From Epibacterium sp. Ofav1-8 (GTDB taxonomy: Bacteria > Pseudomonadota > Alphaproteobacteria > Rhodobacterales > Rhodobacteraceae), in assembly GCF_022348185.1 (NCBI RefSeq), contig NZ_JAKRFD010000016.1, positions 1 to 64,000 of the forward strand: a DNA stretch of 64,000 nt. Reading direction: 5' to 3'. Below are positions 53,101-60,998 of the stretch, piece by piece (position 1 is the stretch's first letter; each line of letters starts with the position of its first letter). Made by a program: the position numbers and the translations under genes. The notes below the pieces were generated by a model. That model was given only the letters and a program-made list of their open reading frames with translations, had not been told where the DNA came from and did no database searches.

Positions 53101-55561
53101 GCAAGCGGTCGAGGTGACGGCAGGCGAGAACGTGATCCCGCTTGAGGTCACATCGGACTGGGGCAGCGGCGCCTATGTGACCGCCTCTGTCGTGCAGCCC
53201 GTCGCCAGTCGGCAGGGCCGCACACCGACCCGGGCGCTGGGCATCGCGCATGCCGCAGCGACCCAGCCGGGGCAGGAGTTGGATGTCACGATCAACACCC
53301 CCGAGGTCACCCGCCCCCGCCAGACGGTCGCGGCGACGGTAGAGGTCGCCGGGGCCAAGGCGGGCGAGGAGGTCTGGCTGACTCTGGCCGCCGTTGATGT
53401 CGGTATCCTCAACCTCACCGGCTTTCAGAGCCCCGATCCCGTCGGCTATTTCCACGGTCAGCGGCGTCTGGGGATGGAACTGCGCGACATCTATGGCCGC
53501 CTCATCGATCCCGGCAATGGCGCGCTGGGACGGGTGCGCTCCGGCGGCGATGCCGGGCTTGGGGCGCAATTCCAGTCCCCGCCGCCGACGCAGGATCTGA
53601 TGTCGGTCTTCCACGGTGCAGTGCGGGTTGGGGACGATGGCAGCGTGACCCTGCCCATCGATCTGCCGGACTTCAACGGCACCGTGCGGCTGATGGCCGT
53701 GGCGTGGACTGACCGCTCGGTCGGGCAGGCGGAGGCCGACATGATCGTGCGCGATCCGGTGGTGCTGACCGCCTCACTGCCGCGCTTCCTGGCGCCCGGC
53801 GATCAGAGCCGCATCCGCCTCGACATCACCCATGCCGATGGGCCTGCGGGTGAGATCGGTCTGGCGGCCGAGGTGATCGGGTCCGGGCTGCAACTGGGCG
53901 CGCTGCCGCCTTCGGTGACGCTCACCGAACAGGGCCGGGTGCTGCTGGAACTTCCGGTCACGGCAGAGGCCGTGGGCGATCCGGAGGTGCGTCTGAGCCT
54001 GACCACACCCGGCGGCGAGATGCTGGACCAGACCCTGCGCCTGCCGGTGCGCGCCAATGATCCCGAGGTCTCGGAAACCCGGCGTTTCTCGCTGGCGGGT
54101 GGCGACAGCTTCCTGTTCAACGCGGATGTGTTTGCGGGGCTGCGCCCCGGCTCCGCCCGCGCCGTGATGTCGGCGGGGCCGCTGGCCAAATTCGACGTGC
54201 CGGGGCTGCTGTCGCAGCTAGACGGCTACCCCTATGGCTGCACCGAACAGGTGACGTCGAAGGCGCTGCCGCTGCTCTATCTGTCGTCGGTGGCCGAGGC
54301 TGCCGGTCTGGGTGATGGCCCCAAGGTGGACGCGCGCATCAACGGTGCCATCCGAAAGGTGCTGACCCGGCAGGCCGCCAATGGCGCCTTTGGCCTCTGG
54401 CGCGCCGAGAGCGGCGATTTGTGGCTGGATGCCTATGCCTCTGACTTCCTCAGCCGGGCCCGGGCCAAAGGCTATATGGTGCCTGATCAGGCCTTTGCTC
54501 GCGCCATGGACAATCTGCGCAACCGGCTGAACTACGCGCCGGATTTCGACAGCGGTGGCGAGGACGTGGCCTATGCGCTGCTGGTGCTGGCGCGCGAGGG
54601 CGCAGCGGCGATGGGCGATCTGCGGTATTATGCGGATGTGAAGGCCGAGGCCTTCTCCACCCCGATGGGCGCGGCGCAACTGGGGGCCGCACTCGCGGCC
54701 TATGGCGACCAGCGCCGGGCGGACAGGATGTTTGCCCGCGCGGCGCAGATGATCGCCGGACAGGGCGCGGAACAGCCGCTGTTGCGGGTCGATTACGGCA
54801 CCCAGCTGCGCGACTCGGCGGCTGTCCTGGCGCTGGCGGTGGAGGCCGGCAGCGCGGCGGTCAATCGCGACTACCTCACGGCGCGGGTCGCGGGCGGTGA
54901 GGGCTATCGCTCCACCCAGGAAGCCGCTTGGAGTCTGATGGCGGCGCAGGCGCTGGTGGACAATCCCGAAGACTCCGGTCTGCGGGTCAATGGCCAGCCA
55001 GTCACCGGAGCCTTTGTCGAGGTGATGCAGGGTGATAGCCCGGCGGATCTGTCGATCACTGCGACCTCCGGGCGCAGCACCGACATCACCCTGACCCGCA
55101 TCGGCGTGCCTGTCGTGCCCCCGGCGGCGCGTGGCTACGGCTTTGCCCTGACGCGGGAGTATTACACCTTGGAAGGGGAGCCGGTGGATCTGGCCTCGGT
55201 CGCGGTCGGCACCCGGCTGGTGACGGTGCTACGGGTTTTGCCGCAAGAGGAGATCGGCGCGCGGCTGATGGTCAATGATCCGCTGCCGGCGGGGCTGGAG
55301 ATCGACAATCCCAACCTGCTGCGCTCCGGTGACCTGCGCGAACTGGACTGGCTCAGCCTCTGGGAGGCCGATCACGTGGAGTTCCGCTCTGATCGGTTCC
55401 TCGCGGCGGTGACCTCGCGGGGGGATGATCCGATCACGCTGGCCTATATGGTCCGCGCGGTCAGCCCCGGTGATTTCCACCATCCGGCGGCCTCGGTCGA
55501 GGACATGTATCGCCCGGCCTATCGCGCCAACACGGCGGCGGGACGGTTGCAGGTCGAATGA
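50114..55561 (+). CDS. Bacterial alpha-2-macroglobulin with N-terminal PAN-like domain
   Basis: This 1815-residue exported protein has a signal peptide (about 1-24). A Cys-rich PAN/apple-like segment follows (Cys near 56-77; CQQACATQDAC and NACFPKSE). The MG domain series comes next, and the thioester motif GCTEQ lies near residue 1376 in GYPYGCTEQVTSKALPLL. This is the bacterial alpha-2-macroglobulin (YfhM-like) family, which traps proteases in the periplasm. The ATG at 50114 follows a GGGAGGA site. It overlaps pbpC by 4 nt (ATGA), the classic a2M-pbpC pairing for envelope defence and repair. Confidence 0.93.
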   Translation: MRRLLILLTFIFSNTLGLAVSAQGADDAPLPQMRFVTQPDTDHFGADLQALFDTSLSACQQACATQDACAGFVYNTKSNACFPKSELRDPSGFVGALSVRKLPVDAGLAARAAERAARLSLSGRTDLNAARRLAEEIGTRYPLSGQPLDTLVDGAGQFFAGNNATLAARWMGEAVALSDAPDLWVDYARYLRAMPSDSSSETRRLRAESVAAALNGYLRADAAPLQATALSEAGLALEKLGRGRDMVSVLRLAQDIAPRQDIADLLDRAVAKYGFRVSDTRVEADSADPRMCIVFSEDLAKTGVTYGDYLKSEAEGLAVEASGQELCLTGLTHGQHLRVTLRRGLPAANGEALIKDVDLSHYIRDRSPSVRFPGRAYVLARSDVTALPVETVNVDKLDLKLSRISDRNLLRSMQEDLFARPLNQWQSENFDATVAEELWTGTAEVQQALNRDMTTRLPLDDVLADQPVGIYALSASVPGADPYDSPAAMQWFVLTDLGLSSMSGADGLHVQVQGLSDAKARAGVEVELISEANAVIARSTSDATGYAHFAPGLTRGAGSAAPAMLLARAGEEDFAFLSLRDAAFDLSDRGVEGRPAPGPVDVFLTTDRGAYRAGETINVTALSRDPRAQAIEGLPLIAVLKRPDGVEYSRHISEGGDAGGHVYALPVGDSVPRGSWAIEIYADPKAEPLARQTVLVEDFLPERIDFEQDIRDVAGLRPGGQLVVDIDARFLFGAPGAGLSVEGDVSLAPVRQLADWPGYRFGRYDAETNRQTRYFSGEDTGADGQSVAVGDLPEVQAAGLPLEARLRTRLSDGSARPVERELTVPVQPATPVIGIKTQFADDVVAEGTEAGFELISLAPDLTPAPMQVQWVLNRVETRYQWYQLYGDWQWEPITRRTRVASGEAMLGGDPVAVTAPVDWGRYELVVERLDGDYVTAAQDFYAGWYVPASDAQTPDRLELSLDGQSYTPGDTARLRIVPQAAGTALISVMGSELIHRQAVEVTAGENVIPLEVTSDWGSGAYVTASVVQPVASRQGRTPTRALGIAHAAATQPGQELDVTINTPEVTRPRQTVAATVEVAGAKAGEEVWLTLAAVDVGILNLTGFQSPDPVGYFHGQRRLGMELRDIYGRLIDPGNGALGRVRSGGDAGLGAQFQSPPPTQDLMSVFHGAVRVGDDGSVTLPIDLPDFNGTVRLMAVAWTDRSVGQAEADMIVRDPVVLTASLPRFLAPGDQSRIRLDITHADGPAGEIGLAAEVIGSGLQLGALPPSVTLTEQGRVLLELPVTAEAVGDPEVRLSLTTPGGEMLDQTLRLPVRANDPEVSETRRFSLAGGDSFLFNADVFAGLRPGSARAVMSAGPLAKFDVPGLLSQLDGYPYGCTEQVTSKALPLLYLSSVAEAAGLGDGPKVDARINGAIRKVLTRQAANGAFGLWRAESGDLWLDAYASDFLSRARAKGYMVPDQAFARAMDNLRNRLNYAPDFDSGGEDVAYALLVLAREGAAAMGDLRYYADVKAEAFSTPMGAAQLGAALAAYGDQRRADRMFARAAQMIAGQGAEQPLLRVDYGTQLRDSAAVLALAVEAGSAAVNRDYLTARVAGGEGYRSTQEAAWSLMAAQALVDNPEDSGLRVNGQPVTGAFVEVMQGDSPADLSITATSGRSTDITLTRIGVPVVPPAARGYGFALTREYYTLEGEPVDLASVAVGTRLVTVLRVLPQEEIGARLMVNDPLPAGLEIDNPNLLRSGDLRELDWLSLWEADHVEFRSDRFLAAVTSRGDDPITLAYMVRAVSPGDFHHPAASVEDMYRPAYRANTAAGRLQVE

Positions 55562-57741
55562 CACGGGCAGATCGCCCCGGCAGGGTGCTGCTGCGTCGGC
55601 GCCGATGGCGGGGGCGCCCGGCCCCTGCCAGGGCCGGGCGCGGCCTGACCGAACGGTCAGGCGGGGGCGCGTTGCGCCCCCAGTGGCGATGGCTGGCGGG
55701 CGTCAGAACGCCGCTGCTGTTGCTGCTTGTTGTGGGGGCGCTCACCGCCCAGGCGCTTGATCGGTGGGTCGATGCGACGGTGCTTCCTCAGACGCTTGCG
55801 GACACCTCTGTCGAGCTGCGCGACCGCAATGGGCGCCTGCTGCGGGCCTATCCGGTGGCGGATGGCATCTGGCGCATGGCGGTGCGGGTCGAGGATGTGG
55901 ACGCGACCTATCTGCAGATGCTGCGCGCATATGAGGACAAGCGGTTTGACACCCACATCGGAGTGGATCCGCTGGCGATGCTGCGCGCGGCCGGGCAGGC
56001 CCTGTGGCACGGGCGCACGGTGTCCGGCGGCTCCACCCTGACCATGCAGGTGGCGCGGTTGCTGGAGGATGGCTCCACCGGGCGCTGGGCGGGCAAGCTG
56101 CGCCAGATCCGGGTGGCGCTGGCGCTGGAGCGGCAGCTGTCGAAACCGGAGATCCTGGCGCTCTATCTGACCCATGCGCCCTTTGGCGGCAATCTCGAAG
56201 GGGTGCGGGCGGCGAGCTTTGCCTGGTTCGGCAAGGAACCGCACCGCCTGACCGCCGCCGAGGCAGCCTTGCTGGTGGCGCTGCCGCAAGCGCCGGAAAT
56301 ACGCCGCCCTGACCGTTCGGTAGGTGCAGCACGCTCCGCACGGGCGCGGGTGTTGCAGCGCAGCCGGGAGGCCGGGGTGCTGTCGGCACAGGTCGCACAT
56401 CAGGCGGCGCAGGCGCGGGTGCCGGACAGCCGCCGCCCGTTCCCCCTGCTGGCGCCACATCTGGGCGATGCGCTGCGGAGCGCGTCGCCGGCGCAGGCGC
56501 GGTTTGACGTGACGCTGGACGCCGATCTGCAGGCGCGGCTGCAGGCGGTGCTGTACCGGCGGGTGACGGCGGCAGGGCCGCGGCTTGGTGCAGCGATGAT
56601 CGTGGCGGATCACCGCACAGGCGAGGTCCTCGCCCGGATCGGCGCACCGGACTATACCAATGCGGCGCGGCGCGGCTTTGTCGATATGGTGACGGCCACC
56701 CGTTCGCCCGGTTCGACCCTGAAACCGCTGGTCTACGGCCTCGCCTTTGACGAGGGGCTGGCGCATCCCGATACGCTGATCCGCGACGCGCCGGTGTCCT
56801 TTGGCGGCTACGCGCCGGAGAATTTCGACGGGGCGTTTCGGGGTGATGTCCGGGTCCGCGACGCGTTGCAGATGTCGCTCAATACGCCGGTGGTGATGCT
56901 GACGGAGGCGCTTGGCCCCTCGCGGTTGATGGCGGCGATGCGGCAGGCGGGAGTGCAGCCACAGCTGCCCGGCGGCAAGGCGGGGCTGGCGGTGAGCCTG
57001 GGGGGTGTTGGCGTCAGCCTGCAGGATCTGGTGCAAATGTATGCGGTGCTGGCAGCAGGGGGCGCGGGACCACAGCTGACGGTTCAGGCAGGCGAGGGCA
57101 GCGACCGAACCCCGCAGGTGATCTCCCCTGTTGCGGCTTGGTATCTTGGCAACATCCTGCGCGATGTGCCGGTGCCGCGCGGCGCCCGGGCGGGCGTTCT
57201 GCCCTACAAGACCGGCACCTCCTACGGGCATCGGGATGCCTGGGCCGTGGGCTGGGACGGTCAGCATGTGATCGGCGTCTGGCTGGGACGGGCGGATGGC
57301 ACCCCGGTGCCGGGCGTCTTTGGCGCGGAACTGGCAGCGCCGGTTCTGTTTGAGGCCTTTGCCGCGTTGAAGCCCGACCTGACCCCGTTGGCGCCGCCAC
57401 CGCCCAATGCGCTGGTGCTTGCCTCGGCCGAGTTGCCGCAGCCCTTGCAGCGGTTCCGGGCGCGGGACGCGGTGTTTTCCGACGCGGGGGCTGGGGCGCC
57501 GGAGGTGGTCTTCCCGCCCGCCCGCGCCCGGCTGGCGCTGGTGGAGGGCCGTCTGGCGCTGAAGCTGCGCGGGGGACGGTTGCCGTTTACGGTGCTGGCC
57601 AACGGTCTGCCGGTGGCCCGGGGTCTGCGGTCCCGTGATCTCGACCTGCCGAGCCCCGGGCCGGGCCACGCCACGCTTGTGGTGATCGATGCGGATGGGC
57701 AATCTGCGCGGGTGACGGTGGAAATCGAGGAGAGAGGGTAA
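55558..57741 (+). CDS. pbpC: Penicillin-binding protein 1C
   Basis: This 727-residue bifunctional enzyme has a membrane anchor (about 45-63), a glycosyltransferase 51 domain with the catalytic Glu in AYEDKRFDTHIG and GGSTLTMQVARLL, and a transpeptidase domain with SPGSTLKPLVYG (Ser and Lys), an SxN-like MSLNTP and KTGTSYG. A C-terminal BiPBP-type domain follows (about 645-727). It polymerises and cross-links peptidoglycan. The start overlaps the alpha-2-macroglobulin stop, and an exported hydratase-like gene begins 3 nt after its stop. Confidence 0.94.
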   Translation: MTRADRPGRVLLRRRRWRGRPAPARAGRGLTERSGGGALRPQWRWLAGVRTPLLLLLVVGALTAQALDRWVDATVLPQTLADTSVELRDRNGRLLRAYPVADGIWRMAVRVEDVDATYLQMLRAYEDKRFDTHIGVDPLAMLRAAGQALWHGRTVSGGSTLTMQVARLLEDGSTGRWAGKLRQIRVALALERQLSKPEILALYLTHAPFGGNLEGVRAASFAWFGKEPHRLTAAEAALLVALPQAPEIRRPDRSVGAARSARARVLQRSREAGVLSAQVAHQAAQARVPDSRRPFPLLAPHLGDALRSASPAQARFDVTLDADLQARLQAVLYRRVTAAGPRLGAAMIVADHRTGEVLARIGAPDYTNAARRGFVDMVTATRSPGSTLKPLVYGLAFDEGLAHPDTLIRDAPVSFGGYAPENFDGAFRGDVRVRDALQMSLNTPVVMLTEALGPSRLMAAMRQAGVQPQLPGGKAGLAVSLGGVGVSLQDLVQMYAVLAAGGAGPQLTVQAGEGSDRTPQVISPVAAWYLGNILRDVPVPRGARAGVLPYKTGTSYGHRDAWAVGWDGQHVIGVWLGRADGTPVPGVFGAELAAPVLFEAFAALKPDLTPLAPPPPNALVLASAELPQPLQRFRARDAVFSDAGAGAPEVVFPPARARLALVEGRLALKLRGGRLPFTVLANGLPVARGLRSRDLDLPSPGPGHATLVVIDADGQSARVTVEIEERG

Positions 57742-57744
57742 GGC

Positions 57745-58635
57745 ATGCAGAAGAGGCGGCTGAGGCAACCAGCAGGGCGGCTGGCCCTGATCGCAACGGT
57801 GGCGGCGATTGCGGCGGTGACACCGCTGCGGGCGCGGGCCGATTGTGCCAGCGCAGAGGAGGTTGCGCGCTTCGTATCGGACTACATGGCGTTCACGCCA
57901 ACCGTGGCCCTGGGCGCGGAGGGGAGCATGGTGGATGCGCTCTGTACGCAGGCGCGGCTGAGTGAAGCCCTCTCGGCGCACATGGGGCCGGTGATCGGCT
58001 ACAAGGCCGGGCTGACCAGCCCGCCCGCGCAGGCGCGCTTTGGCGCCGAGGCGCCGGTGCGTGGCGTGCTCTATCGCGATATGATGGTGCCGAGCGGCGC
58101 GACGGTGCCGGTCCCCTGGGGTGCGGTGCCGATGGTGGAGGCGGATCTGATCCTGGAGATCGGGGATGCCGCGGTCAACTGGGCCACCACGCCGGAGGAG
58201 GTGATGGAGAACATAAGCCGCATCCGCCCCTTCATCGAATTGCCGGACCTCGCTCTCGCGCCCGGAGAGCCGATGACGGCGGAGACGATCACTGCAATGG
58301 GGGTCGGGGCGCGCCTTGGTGTCTTGGGCGCGGAGATCGAGGTCGCGGAGGTGCCGCAGCTGACCGCTGCCCTGGCGCAGATGCAGGTCACGCTGCGGGA
58401 TGCGCAGGGGCGGGTGGTGGTCTCCGCACCCGGCTCGGCGGTGTTGGGACATCCCGCCGAAACGATCCTGTGGCTGCACGCCGCCGGCGTGACCTTCAAG
58501 GCCGGCGATCTGGTGTCGGTCGGATCCTTCGGCGCTCTGGTGCCGCCCGCCGATCTTCATGGTGCTGCCACGGTCACCTATGAGGGGCTGCCTGGTGATC
58601 CGCAGGTTGCGGTGACCTTCGGGTCGACGTCCTGA
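57745..58635 (+). CDS. Exported 2-keto-4-pentenoate hydratase-like protein
   Basis: This 296-residue protein begins with a basic N-terminus and hydrophobic helix (about 12-32) ending in ARA, a likely Sec or Tat signal. The rest has the FAH/MhpD fold: VIGYKAGLTSPPAQARFG, a candidate metal pair in MVEADLILEIG (Glu and Asp), and a later Glu in RPFIELPDLAL. The C-terminal FKAGDLVSVGSFG is typical. MhpD-type enzymes hydrate dienoates in the cytoplasm, so a signal peptide is odd. It starts 3 nt after pbpC and may therefore act on the envelope or an imported metabolite. Catalysis is uncertain. Confidence 0.83.
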   Translation: MQKRRLRQPAGRLALIATVAAIAAVTPLRARADCASAEEVARFVSDYMAFTPTVALGAEGSMVDALCTQARLSEALSAHMGPVIGYKAGLTSPPAQARFGAEAPVRGVLYRDMMVPSGATVPVPWGAVPMVEADLILEIGDAAVNWATTPEEVMENISRIRPFIELPDLALAPGEPMTAETITAMGVGARLGVLGAEIEVAEVPQLTAALAQMQVTLRDAQGRVVVSAPGSAVLGHPAETILWLHAAGVTFKAGDLVSVGSFGALVPPADLHGAATVTYEGLPGDPQVAVTFGSTS

Positions 58636-58700
58636 TGCGAGGATGTGCGCGGGGATCGTTGGCATGAGAGGTTTCGCATCGGGCTTTGCCCGATGCGACC

Positions 58701-58782
58701 CGCGCCGCGCCTTTGGCGCGGCGCGCGGCCCAACCGGGCGATGAGATCGCCAGATCTCAAGCCTGGGCGGGAGCGCCCCCGG
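58701..58782. repeat. Convergent-gene repeat family 2, copy B (three hairpins)
   Basis: Stem 1 CGCGCCGCGCC/GGCGCGGCGCG, linker GGCCCAACC, stem 2 TGAGATC/GATCTCA, then GGGCGGGAGCGCCCCC. The plan equals that at 28942-29024 but stems 1 and 2 use different bases. It lies in the 275-bp gap between the hydratase-like gene and the convergent membrane operon, where no gene is seen. Confidence 0.7.
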
Positions 58783-58910
58783 ACGGCGTGACGGTCACAG
58801 CAGGCAGCGTCGGCGCTGGCCTTGATGCGGAAACCTTGCAGAAACCATGCAGGATCCCGGCAGGCGATCACGGATCAGGCGCAACCACCGGGCCGGGACG
58901 GTGGATCCGT

Positions 58911-60953
58911 CTAGCTGCGCCCCTCGCGCAGCCAGGCCCCGATCATCAGCCCCGCCGCCAGCAGCAGCAAGAGCCAGGACGGCAGCACCGGCGACTGGGT
59001 CACCGCCGTGGTTTCATAAGCGCCGCGCGGCACCAGCCCGATCCAGCCGCGCCCCGCCGCAGGACGCCCCTCGCGGATGTTGCGCAGCGAGGGCATACCG
59101 TCTTCGAGCGCCATCGCACCGCCGCGCAGGCTTTGCACCAGAGGCTCCATCACGCGTGCGGTGGCGATCGTCTGCTCGAACTCCCGCGGTGCGGCGGGGC
59201 CAAGGCCGATCACCGCGCGTTCGTCGCCTTCCTCCAGGTGATACAACCCGATCTGGTCGCTCTCGTAGCGCCCGACCCAGAGCCCGGGGCGGAGCTCGCG
59301 CAGGCGGACCTCGGAGGTGCTGCCATCCGGGGCGGTCACGGTCACCGGGCCGACGCGATCGCCGAGGGTGCGCCGCTGGATGCGCATGCGCTGGCCGGTG
59401 GCCTCGGCGGTCAGAACCTCCTCTTCCAGTTCCGGTTCCTTCATCATCCAGTGGGCGAGGCGGCGCAGCAGCTCCAGCTGTGGCCCGCCGCCCTCATAGC
59501 CGCGGCTCCAGAGCCAGGCGTGGTCCGAGGCCAGCAGCGCCACGCGCCCCTCCTCGACCCGGTCCAGGGTCAGCAGCGGCCGGGTGCCGATGCCGCGCAT
59601 CAATGTATCGCCGCCGGTGGTCTCCAGCTCCACCTGCCGCATCCAGCGGCCCCAGTCCTCGGCGCCGGTCAGCTCGGCGGTGACCGGGTGTTGCAGGCCG
59701 GTCTCGCTGATGGCGGGGCGATAGGGTTCCTCCAGCACGCGGGCCGAGGGACGGGCCGGCAGCACCTCGGCCAGCGGCGTGCGAAAGATACTGTCGGCGC
59801 TGGCAAAATCCGGCCCTGCCGCGACCAGCACCGCGCCACCGCCGCGCACGTAATTGGCGACATTGTCCAGATAGATCGCCGGCAGGATGCCGCGCCGCTT
59901 GTAGCGGTCAAAGATGATGAGGTCGAAATCCTCGATCTTCTCCAGGAACAGCTCCCGCGTCGGGAAGGCGATCAGTGATAGCTCGTCCACCGGCACGCCA
60001 TCCTGCTTTTCCGGAGGGCGCAGAATGGTGAAATGCACCAGATCGACGGCGCTGTCGGACTTCAGCAGGTTGCGCCAGGTGCGCCCGCCGGGGTGCGGCG
60101 CGCCGGAGACCAGCAGCACCCGCAGCCGGTCGCGCACCCCGTTGATCTGCAACAGGGCGGCATTGTTGCGCGCGGTCAGCTCGCCCTCGGCCTCGGGGAC
60201 GCGGAACTCCACCACGTTGCGGCCGCCATGGGGCAGGGTCAGCGGCAGGTCGAAATCCACCCCCACCGGCAGGCGAAAGCTCTGCGCCGGGCCGCCATCG
60301 ATGGAGATCTGCAGGTCGGTCAGCCGCGCCCCCGCAGGCGCGGCGCCCTGGTCCTCCACCCGCAGGGTCAGGGTCATCGGCTCGCCGATGATGCCGAAGG
60401 AAGGCGCATTCCTGACGATCAGGCGGCGGTCCCAGTCCTCTGCGCGGCCGGTCATCAACAGATGCAGCGGCGCTGGCAGATCGGGGCTGCGGGCCATGTC
60501 GTGCACCTGCCCGTCCGACAGCGCGATCAGCCCGGCGACCCGGGCGCGCGGCTCATCCGCCAGCGCCCGCGACAGCGCGTCCATCAGCTGGGTGCCGCCA
60601 TCATCGGGGCTGTCCTCGACCGTGATCCAGCGCACCTCGGTATTGGGGCGGGCGGCCAGTGCTGCCTCCAGCTCCGCGCGGGCCGTGGCCATCTGTTCGG
60701 GCCGGTCCGACAGCCCCTGGCTCGCCGTGTGGTCCTCCGCCACGATGACAATGTCGCTGAGCGGGCTGCGGTCCTCGACCTGGATCACCGGACCCGAAAG
60801 GGCTGCCAGCAGCACCAGCGCCGCCGCCGCCCGCAGCGCCCAGCCCGACAGGCGCCGCCAGATCGCCAGCCCCAACGCAAGAAGGCTCAGCGCCGCAAGC
60901 CCGGCAACCAGCGCCCAGGGCACCAGCGGGTCGAAGAGGATCGTTTGCGTCAT
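58911..60953 (-). CDS. Membrane protein with amidotransferase-like domain
   Basis: This 680-residue protein has two N-terminal membrane helices (about 12-30 and 37-57), a large periplasmic or cytoplasmic region and a C-terminal helix (about 655-673). A region near 285-440 (RVLLVSGAPHPGGRTWRN, FDLIIFDRYKRRG, YVRGGGAVLVAAGPDF) resembles the class I glutamine-amidotransferase-like fold seen in Bat/DUF4159 operons. No clear catalytic Cys-His-Glu triad is visible. It lies 45 nt downstream of the DUF4159 gene and is the last gene of a DUF58-DUF4159 operon of unknown function, often linked to MoxR AAA proteins. Confidence 0.75.
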   Translation of the reverse strand: MTQTILFDPLVPWALVAGLAALSLLALGLAIWRRLSGWALRAAAALVLLAALSGPVIQVEDRSPLSDIVIVAEDHTASQGLSDRPEQMATARAELEAALAARPNTEVRWITVEDSPDDGGTQLMDALSRALADEPRARVAGLIALSDGQVHDMARSPDLPAPLHLLMTGRAEDWDRRLIVRNAPSFGIIGEPMTLTLRVEDQGAAPAGARLTDLQISIDGGPAQSFRLPVGVDFDLPLTLPHGGRNVVEFRVPEAEGELTARNNAALLQINGVRDRLRVLLVSGAPHPGGRTWRNLLKSDSAVDLVHFTILRPPEKQDGVPVDELSLIAFPTRELFLEKIEDFDLIIFDRYKRRGILPAIYLDNVANYVRGGGAVLVAAGPDFASADSIFRTPLAEVLPARPSARVLEEPYRPAISETGLQHPVTAELTGAEDWGRWMRQVELETTGGDTLMRGIGTRPLLTLDRVEEGRVALLASDHAWLWSRGYEGGGPQLELLRRLAHWMMKEPELEEEVLTAEATGQRMRIQRRTLGDRVGPVTVTAPDGSTSEVRLRELRPGLWVGRYESDQIGLYHLEEGDERAVIGLGPAAPREFEQTIATARVMEPLVQSLRGGAMALEDGMPSLRNIREGRPAAGRGWIGLVPRGAYETTAVTQSPVLPSWLLLLLAAGLMIGAWLREGRS

Positions 60954-60998
60954 TGCGGCTGGGCTCCTTGCGCCACGGGATCAGGGTGTTGCATGCGG

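Noticed and set aside
50282-53614. Minus-strand open frame opposite the alpha-2-macroglobulin gene
   Set aside because: The plus strand has a signal peptide, family domains and a thioester motif; the opposite frame shows no domain or start signal.
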